64,000 nt of DNA from Castanea sativa (lineage: Eukaryota > Streptophyta > Magnoliopsida > Fagales > Fagaceae). Under the pieces are notes generated by a model. That model was not told the DNA's origin. It searched no databases and saw only the letters and a list, made by a program, of their open reading frames with translations. The stretch lies in the NCBI RefSeq assembly GCF_040712315.1, contig NC_134017.1, positions 13,422,001 to 13,486,000 of the forward strand, in the 5' to 3' direction. The number at the start of each line of letters is the position of its first letter. Positions within the stretch are counted from its first letter, which is position 1. The translations under genes were made by a program, and so were the position numbers. This document shows, piece after piece, positions 57,301 through 64,000 of the stretch.

Positions 57301-58473
57301 ATTTTAATGTCGTACGAAGCAGAGATAGTCTTGGGCATCCCAATCAATTATAGACTACCTGATGATTCGGTCATTTGGGCTAGGACCTCAACTGGAAATT
57401 TTACAGTGAAAAGTGATTACGGGGTAGCGCAAAATTGCCTAAAGGAAGGGTCTTCAAGGTCAGACATGGGCAGCAGCTCTAACAATACGAAGATGAAAGC
57501 TATTTGGGAAATGGTCTGATAATTGGAATGCCCAAGAAAAATTAAGTGTTTCATGTGTAGGGTGTGTAAGAACATCCTTCCTACTAGAAATGGGCTAAAT
57601 TTGAGGGGTGTTGGCTGTGAGGACTGCTGTGCTCTGTATGGTAACAGTAAGACATCGGGGCATATACTTTGGGATTGCACATTTGCAAAGGAAGCATGGA
57701 GTGGAACGAAAATTAAACTCCCTGCTCTGCCTGAACCCGTGAATGAGTTCTTGAATTTAGTGTGGGTGGTAGTGGATTCTTGTCCAAATGTTAATTGTGT
57801 GCGGTTTTCTATGACTGCGTGGAGCTTATGGAATAATTGGAATACAGTGACGCATGGTGGTCATAGCAAAGGAAAGGAGGGGCTTATTAAGTTAGTGGCT
57901 GGTTCTATTGAAGAGATCAAAAGTGAGAAGCCGACGCAGAGGAGGGCTCACTCAGTTGCTGCACAAATGTGGACTCCACCGAAGCAAGGATGGTATAAGG
58001 TTAATACGAATGGAGCAGTATTCAAGGAGTCTAGAAGTTGCGGCATAGGAGTAGTGGTTAGGAATGAAAAGGGTCAGATCATGGGGGCATTGTGCAGAAG
58101 ACTGGAGCTGCCTCTGGAAGCGTTGGAGGTAGAGGCAAAGGCTGTGGAAGAAGGGGTCCAATTTGCAAGGGATCTCAGCTTGGGTCAGATAGTAATTGAG
58201 AGTGACTCTCAAGTGTTGGTCAGCTTATTACACGATCCAGGCCTAACTCAAAGCTGTGTCCATAAAGTTATTGAAGGCACTAGATTGGGTTTACGTTGGT
58301 TTAATGCGTGGGAGGTGTCTCACACTCGTAGAGGCTGCAACACCACGGCTTATATTTTAGCAAGACATGCCAAGTCTATTTACGATTGTGTCATCTGGGT
58401 GGAAGATACTCCACCTATGATTGTAGATCAAGTGCTAAATGATGTAAACTGTATGGCTTCCATTTTGGTTTAA
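54345..58473 (+). pseudogene. LINE ORF2: endonuclease, reverse transcriptase, RNase H
   Basis: The start codon position reads TTG (54345). Endonuclease: LLVFLLDMKAG (usual catalytic Glu is Asp here), GDFNKISHSDKK, LRLDQVV and the SDH motif. A frameshift follows in the 11-T run at 55077-55087. RT: KASGPDGMSPIFFQQYW, FKPISLCNVVYKIISKVLAN, QSAFVLGRSIIDNVL, VKLDMSKVYDQVEW, GDPISPYLF and ADDSIIF, with zf-RVT near 57523 (PRKIKCFMCRVCKNILP). RNase H: KVNTNGAVFKES (first Asp changed to Asn), EAKAVEEG and IESDSQVL. Stops at about 55377, 55678, 56266, 57088 and 57518; the first four read as Gln or Arg codons changed by C to T. Confidence 0.92.
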
Positions 58474-58517
58474 TGAAATTTATATGTTGAGAATAAAAAT
58501 AAAAAAAATTCTCTGCA

Positions 58518-58779
58518 TTCCTCTTTCCTTGTGAACTTAATCATCCTATAGAGTTGACTTGCCTAAACTACTCCCCTCCCATAAGAAGAAGAAGAAAAAA
58601 AAAAAAAAACCTTTACCCTCATATACACAGTCCATTATTAGGCCACCCAATCCTACCAAAACCCTCTATCCTTAAATCTTAATCCTCCACTTGAAAATCC
58701 TTCTTCTTTGTTCCATCGGAAATGAGAGAGCCCAATATTTCATTGTTCAGGTTGAATATTACATATCTAAAGATGTATA
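58518..58779. other. Intergenic gap
   Basis: An A-rich run at 58586-58609; nothing else seen. Confidence 0.5.
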
Positions 58780-59566
58780 TGTTAGGTTCTAAAGATTTAG
58801 GATTAAATGTTTAGAGTTTAAATTTGCATGTGTTGGCAAACCGAGAACAAAAACATGTCTATGATAAGTGTTAGACATTGCTCAAAGTTGTTTACGTCAT
58901 CACTCAAAAATGTACAAGCTACAGGAAAAAGAATTAAGTATTTGTGAAGCTCGACTGATCGAATGATGAAGCTCGACTGATTGAAAATCGTAGAAAAAGA
59001 ATTTTTGTAGATTTTTAAACAGGCCCAAGCCCACGAAAACGTTTGGTGTTTCAGTCCAACACTTCTATGTATAAAAGGAAAACCCTAGCTACATTTTGAA
59101 GACTCTTGAAGGACTTGTGATTTACTCCTGTGAGATCTGAGAGGTTATGTACCATATAACTCTACAAGCATCTACCAAAACAAGATCTACAATCAAGTGC
59201 TGGTGGAATCTAGTTGCTACAAAGATCAACAAGCTTTTATCTGAAACCTTGGAGTGGGACCTCAAAGTCATAAGCATGGGTGCTTGTGTGGTGCGAATCC
59301 AAGAGAGAATGAGTCCGTGGATTCGGAGCTTACATTGTGATCGTGTCAGTAAGCTACTGTTGGAGGTAGCAATAGATTTAGGGTTAAATCTTATTGTAAA
59401 TTTCAATTCTCTATAGTGCATTTGTATTAATTTGAGGATAGCTAAGTCAAATCCTCCCCAGATTTCTATCTTAAAACTGTTGGTTCTATTGGTTTTCCTT
59501 GGTCATCATATTGTTGTCTTCTTTATTTGTCCTCTACTGTGCATCATATGATCTATCGTTGTTTAA
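58780..59566 (+). mobile_element. Partial family A-like LTR
   Basis: Starts TGTTAGGTTC, has TATAAAAGG at about 59071, and its 3' part (GGTTTTCCTTGGTCATCATA, TGTGCATCATATGA) aligns with the 3' part of the LTR at 6486. It stops abruptly at the duplication boundary. Confidence 0.65.
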
Positions 59567-59752
59567 CTTAGATCAAAATATACTAAACAAGTCTAACCAA
59601 TTTTATTTTCAAAGACAAGTTTTGACAGTTTAGTAAGCATATACTACCACATGTATTCCTTGTGATGGCCAAATCACATTTTACTTGTACAATAGTATCA
59701 AGAATAGCAAAGAGTTCGCATTTTGTGTGTGAAACTTTAGCAAGAAAGCATA

Positions 59753-60222
59753 AGAAATCAATGCAAAACCCTACAGCGTACAAACACAGTAACTTTTCAC
59801 AGAGAAAAATAAATACTTTGGTTTTTGTATTTGTGTGTGACAACTCTTAAATAAGCCTTATGTATATTTAAGGTTGTGGGAAAAGAAACCTTAAACAAAT
59901 ACATAAGCTTGGGCCAAATTTCAATTTGGAAATTTGAAAATCGTAATTCTTAATAGATTGAGCTTCTATCGAGCCATCTGTCGAGCTTCTCAATTAGTCT
60001 AGATAGCAGTATCTATTCTGCTATCTGTCGAAACTTAATGAAACAGCTTTTTCTTTACTTGTTTCTTGGATCAATTTTCATGTCTTTAATATGAACACTT
60101 GATATGCTTGAACAACATATTTCTTGATGTATCCAACCCAACTTAGATTTATCTAATTACAAGTAAAGTGCATTTTATCAAAGAATTAGCCAATTACATA
60201 AAATATGACCCTAATAGTATAG
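59753..60222 (-). mobile_element. Family A 5' LTR remnant in copy B
   Basis: 470 bp aligning with 45467-45938, preceded by family A spacer (59575-59752) without gag or pol. Confidence 0.8.
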
Positions 60223-61103
60223 ACAGCCAAACAATTCCTAGGAGCTGACAGATGGCTAAGTAAGATAATTTGTACACTTCGTTTTCAAAGACTGTTAGCC
60301 TTAAAGTCGATTGTTAAGCCATTGTATATATTATCTAAAGTCATAATATATTACAAGTCCATCAGGATAAATGGACTAATAGATTTATATATAAGCATGC
60401 CATTACCTTCTGAATATCTTTAAATAATAATAACAAATAAAAAAGTTTGATTTCTTCAACTAGTCCTATATGCTTAGAGACTTATTCAGTTCTAATAGAT
60501 GGTACAGCAATCGAAGACTCAAAGTGGTCCAAAGTCAGCGTTTTGTTTTCTAATTGTTAGGGCAAGATCAAGTAATATCTTTGATTTCACGCCATCATTC
60601 ATGATGTTGTACCTCAATTATCAAAATGTCCAATGTACTACAACTTAATGTATTTTGGTCGCAAAACGGCTACTAGCAAAATTTTGAATTCATATATTGC
60701 ACATTCAAGTAACTAATGAAAACTACCGTTGATGATTTAAGCATCCAAACCGCCTGGGGGAGGGGGGGGGGGGGGAATCATATTATGCATCATGTGAATG
60801 TGGTATACGTATATTCTGTTTTAGTGCAAAAAATATCTTAAATTGCGAAAAATATATATAAGCTGTAACTAGAACCCCATCCCCATGTTTAGGCATTTAA
60901 ACCAGCCATTTATATTACCAAAAAAAAAAAAAAGTCCATTATGAGTAACAAAGCTACAAGTTTAACTCATAATAATTTAGCTACTTGCAAAACCAAATGA
61001 TAAGTAAGAAAATAATAGGTTTCTCATTAATATATATATATATTTGGGATTGGACCTTATCCAAAATTTTTTTGCTTATAGTTATTTTAATAGCCACCTA
61101 TGT

Positions 61104-61269
61104 TGTGGGTTCCAGTTAATTAGCTCAACTGGTAAAGTCTTTGATGGTTGAATAAGAGATCTGGGGTTCAATTCCTGCCTACACCAAAAACCAATTGGTG
61201 TCTTGATCTGATGATAAAGAGTATCATCAAGAGCAGACGTCATATGTTGAAACTCTCTTTAAAAAAAAA
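61104..61269 (+). mobile_element. tRNA-derived SINE, TSD ATAGCCACCT(A/G)TGT
   Basis: TGTGGGTTCCAGTTAATTAG, box A TAGCTCAACTGGTAAAGTC, box B GGGTTCAATTC and an A tail. A 14-bp duplication lies at 61090-61103 and 61270-61283 with one mismatch. Best preserved copy in the window. Confidence 0.92.
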
Positions 61270-61415
61270 ATAGCCACCTGTGTTTTAAATATGCCAACTA
61301 TGGGAAAAGATAAGAATTTCTCTCCCTTTTGTGGAACTATCCCTCTCGTGTTAGCATGAGCGATCTTTCCCTTGGTTGTGTGCGAAGGGTAATTTTTCAG
61401 TTTTTATGAGACAAA

Positions 61416-62717
61416 ATGGAGGATGATGTGGCAGATAGTTTGGAGAAGATGAAGTTAACAATTGAAGAGGAAGAAACTATTCCCATTTCAGATGATGGAA
61501 GATTGGAAGCTATTGAGAGTTTCAATATGAGTTTGATTGAGAAATTCCTTACATGTAAGTCTTTTAAAAAAATGGCGGTGAAGAATACTATAAGCCGAGC
61601 ATGGAGATAGAATGAGTCAATGTAGATTTTAGAAGTTGGGCCGAATCTCTTCCAATTCAAATTCCAATTAGTGTTTGATATGGATTGGATTTTGAGAGGA
61701 GGTCCCTAGTCCTTTGAGAATCAGCTATTATTATTGCAATGGTGGAAGAAGGGCATGACTGTGGGAAATATTCAAATGGAATCTGCCTCCCTTTGGGTCC
61801 AAATACGGGGTGCACCATTTGATATAATCTCCCCTCAGGTTGCGAAGGAAGTTGGGAGTAGACTAGGTGAGGTTGAGGAGGTGGAATGGAAGAAAAGGAA
61901 GGATGATATTAATATGTTTATGAAAGTGTGAGTGGCTTTACCAATCTCAAAACCTCTCCGACGAGGAGGGTTTATTGCTAGATTAGATGGTGAAAGGTTG
62001 TGGGTATCTTTCAAATATGAGAAATTGCCCATGTTTTGTCATTTTTGTGGAATTTTAGGTCATGATTTAAAGCATTGTGCAGCCCATTATGCAGTGGAGA
62101 AAAAAGAAGAATGAGTTGAATATCAGTATGGTGACTTTCTTAAGGCAGCTGGGGGTCATCTAAGGGCTTCAACAAGTAAAGATACAAGTCCTATGTCCAA
62201 CACAAAGGAGGGTAATGGAAGTGAGGCAAAGCAGATTTCAGGCAAGGCAGAGCAAGGTGTGTTGGCAGAGATGACGACAGCAAGGAAGACCTATTCAGGA
62301 AACCTTAGTAGCATTGATAAGGGTGATTCCGTGATTCGAGGAATGGATGCTAAAAACATGCACAATAATAGCGTGGGTCATGATTGCCATGCTAACATGA
62401 AGGAGACAAATACTGATAGAGGGGGATTCGATCCGGAAATTCAGCATACTAGATAGCTTAATATGGAATTGAATGCAGATATTGACAAGGGATTATCTCT
62501 TTTCAAAGCAGATGAGGATCAAACAGATACTACTTCCTTTGAACTCCAAAGTGACGTACACTCTACTACTATTATAACACTGGACATGATTGGGCCAAGC
62601 ACTTCTAAGCCTAAAGGAACTTGGACTCGCATCAATAGAATGGACTTTGGTTTGAGTGGTTTAACTAGGGCTATCACATTACCTGGCCTGGGCAAGAGAG
62701 ACCCGCGTGAATTATAG
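61416..62717 (+). pseudogene. Second LINE ORF1, DUF4283 and zinc knuckle
   Basis: ATG 61416 opens MEDDVADSLEKMKLTIEEEE. The single frame shows DUF4283 features (FDMDWILRGGP, ASLWVQIRGAPFDIISPQVA), LDGERLWVSFKYEKLPMFC and the CHFCGILGHDLKHC knuckle, then a hydrophilic tail. In-frame stops lie near 61608, 61620, 61707, 61929 and 62112. Confidence 0.86.
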
Positions 62718-62823
62718 GAATGGCAGAATGAAGAACAAGCCACCAAAAAAGAAAAAGTGAGTAGTGATAAGGGAAGCAATGACCATGTATCAGTGGGGTG
62801 GAGAGCCAACCTTGCCGAAAGTA

Positions 62824-64000
62824 ATAAGGCTGTTAAGCTGGAACTATCAAGGGCTTGGGAACCCTTGGACAGGTTAAAGCCTTCGTAAGATTGTGAGGGA
62901 GCAAGTTCCCATGGTCTGTTTTCTTATGGAGACAAGACTGGATAAGGAAGGGTTTTAAAAGTTGTATAGGAATTTACCGTTTCAGAATAAGATTATTGTC
63001 AAACACCCTGATTCTGGTGGAGGGTTAGCACTTTTGTGGAAAAATAATATACTCCTGGAGGTTATCAATTTCATTGTCAACCATGTTTTTTCTAAAGTCG
63101 CGGAGGAAGATGGTTTTGTTTGGTACTTGACTGGTTTCTATGGTTGGCCGAAAGCACAGCAGAAGAAAAAATTGTGGAGATTATTGAAATATTTGCAGAT
63201 CTTTGTGGTGGGACCATGGGTGGTAATAGGGGGATTTTAGTGCATATCTACATGCATCGGAAAAGAAGAGTAAAAGTCAGCCACAAAATTCAAAGATTGA
63301 AGCTTTTAGGGAGGCTTTGGACTCTTGTCATCTTCATGACCTTGGGTTTAAGGGGTATCCATACACTTGGAGCAATAAGAGACCCCAGAAAGCAAACACC
63401 AAGATTCGACTGGATAGAGGAGTGGCTAATAAAGAATGGGCAGAGAAGTTTCAGATGAGTAAAATTGTACACCTGTCAACACATGAGTTGGACCTCCTAC
63501 CCATTATGCTACATGTTCAGTCATATTCCCATCCCAGGCAGAGACATGAGAGGAGTTTCAAGTTTGAGGAGTCTTGGCAGCCTTGGATGGGGTTCACCAA
63601 CAACTGATCCGGATACTATTGCAATCAAAGAACTTCAAAAGAAGCTGGATGTATTGAATGAAGCCGAACCTACATAAGCTACCAAAGCCGAGTTCTTGAA
63701 ATTGAGTAAAATGATGGATTAGCTCTTACAAAAGCAAGAAATTTTTTGGGCTCAACAATATAGAATAAATTGGTTAAAACATGGGGATAAGTATACAAAG
63801 TTTTTTCATGCCAAAGTAGCACAAAGGAGAAGGAACAATCATATAAGGGGTATCCAAAATGCACAAGGGCAATGGGTGGAGAATTTGGAGGAGGTGGTTG
63901 AAGTAGCTTCAGCCTACTTTGATTATCTTTTTCATGCAGGAGTGGGGGATCAGACGGAGGAGTGTTTGAATGCAATGTAGAGTAAGGTGACTGATGGCAT
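62824..64000 (+). pseudogene. Second LINE ORF2, endonuclease part, runs off window
   Basis: The start codon position reads ATA (62824), followed by RLLSWNYQGLGNPWTG and CFLMETRLDKEGF, where the catalytic Glu is intact. Then PDSGGGLALLWKN, WYLTGFYGWPKAQQKKKLW, GPWVVIGGF (frame breaks near 63239), YPYTWSNKRP and IRLDRGVANKEW. The RT-linker FHAKVAQRRRNN appears near 63810. The RT core lies beyond 64000. Confidence 0.85.

Larger units (their letters stand above)
52629..58506 (+). mobile_element. L1-type LINE, near full length, TSD AATTCTCTGCA
   Basis: An 11-bp duplication lies at 52618-52628 and 58507-58517; the 3' end is the A-rich GAATAAAAATAAAAAA. ORF1 has DUF4283 and a CCHC knuckle; ORF2 has endonuclease, RT, zf-RVT and RNase H, the standard plan of plant L1 elements. 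It is disabled by about a dozen stops and a frameshift. Confidence 0.93.
59567..61302. repeat. Segmental duplication, copy B
   Basis: Matches copy A (48565-51725) but keeps more of the 5' LTR (59753-60222 versus 48738-48862), about 90 extra bases before the poly-G, and lacks the two DNA elements of copy A. It is ended on the right by the LINE at 61303. Confidence 0.92.
61303..64000 (+). mobile_element. Second L1-type LINE, 3' end outside window
   Basis: The 5' boundary is fixed by duplication copy A: both read ATGCCAACTATG, then copy A continues TACACAGTGG while copy B enters GGAAAAGATAAGAATTTC. ORF1 and the start of ORF2 are present. Confidence 0.88.

Noticed and set aside
58775..60227. GTATA at 58775-58779 as left TSD of the copy B family A remnant
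   Set aside because: The flank left of 58775 does not match the left flank of the copy A element, and the LTR at 58780 is in the opposite orientation. The shared pentamer is probably chance.

Overview
This 64 kb window reads as plant nuclear DNA that is crowded with transposons. It is AT-rich, has spliced genes with GT-AG introns, and carries LTR retrotransposons, plant L1-type LINEs, tRNA-derived SINEs, Mutator- and hAT-type MITEs and a Helitron. The spacer proteins and the SINE remind me of repeats I associate with oaks (Fagaceae). That is recollection, not a search result, so the species is an inference.

I can support one complete host gene. It is a malectin-like leucine-rich-repeat receptor kinase on the minus strand, running from its start codon at 42430 to its stop at 12311 in 13 exons. 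The exon lengths sum to 2673 nt (890 codons plus stop). Every junction keeps frame and uses GT-AG sites. Exons 1-8 encode signal peptide, malectin-like ectodomain, three LRRs and the membrane segment; exons 9-13 encode the kinase. Intron 9 is about 23.2 kb (39619-16416) and holds a nest of retrotransposons.

Layout: 1-744, LTR-like end. 1313-11037, Helitron sequence and a Mutator-like TIR element; the better supported Helitron (6176-11037) contains two solo LTRs with perfect target duplications. 12311-16415, kinase exons, with intron 12 holding two SINEs, a Mutator-type MITE and a hAT-type MITE. 16416-39619, the giant intron: LTR-like fragment, a Copia-like gag remnant, two internal regions and two LTRs of a Copia-like family (called family A here). 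One of those LTRs is split by a 1.1 kb TIR element and by an 11.4 kb Ty3/Gypsy element (27487-38866, TSD GGTAT). 39620-42430, 5' exons. 42576-42757, MITE in the promoter. 43112-44102, solo family A LTR. 44995-48862, reverse-oriented family A element. 48565-51725 and 59567-61302, two copies of a segmental duplication carrying different later insertions. 52629-58506, near full-length LINE. 61303 to the window end, a second LINE.

The most interesting element is the Gypsy one. It has two RNase H domains (Tat-lineage organisation), an antisense three-exon reading frame and an array of exactly 151 bp tandem repeats. Most stop codons in the retroelement frames are explained by C-to-T or G-to-A changes, as expected from decay of methylated cytosine. 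The receptor kinase frame, lying in the same DNA, is free of stops.
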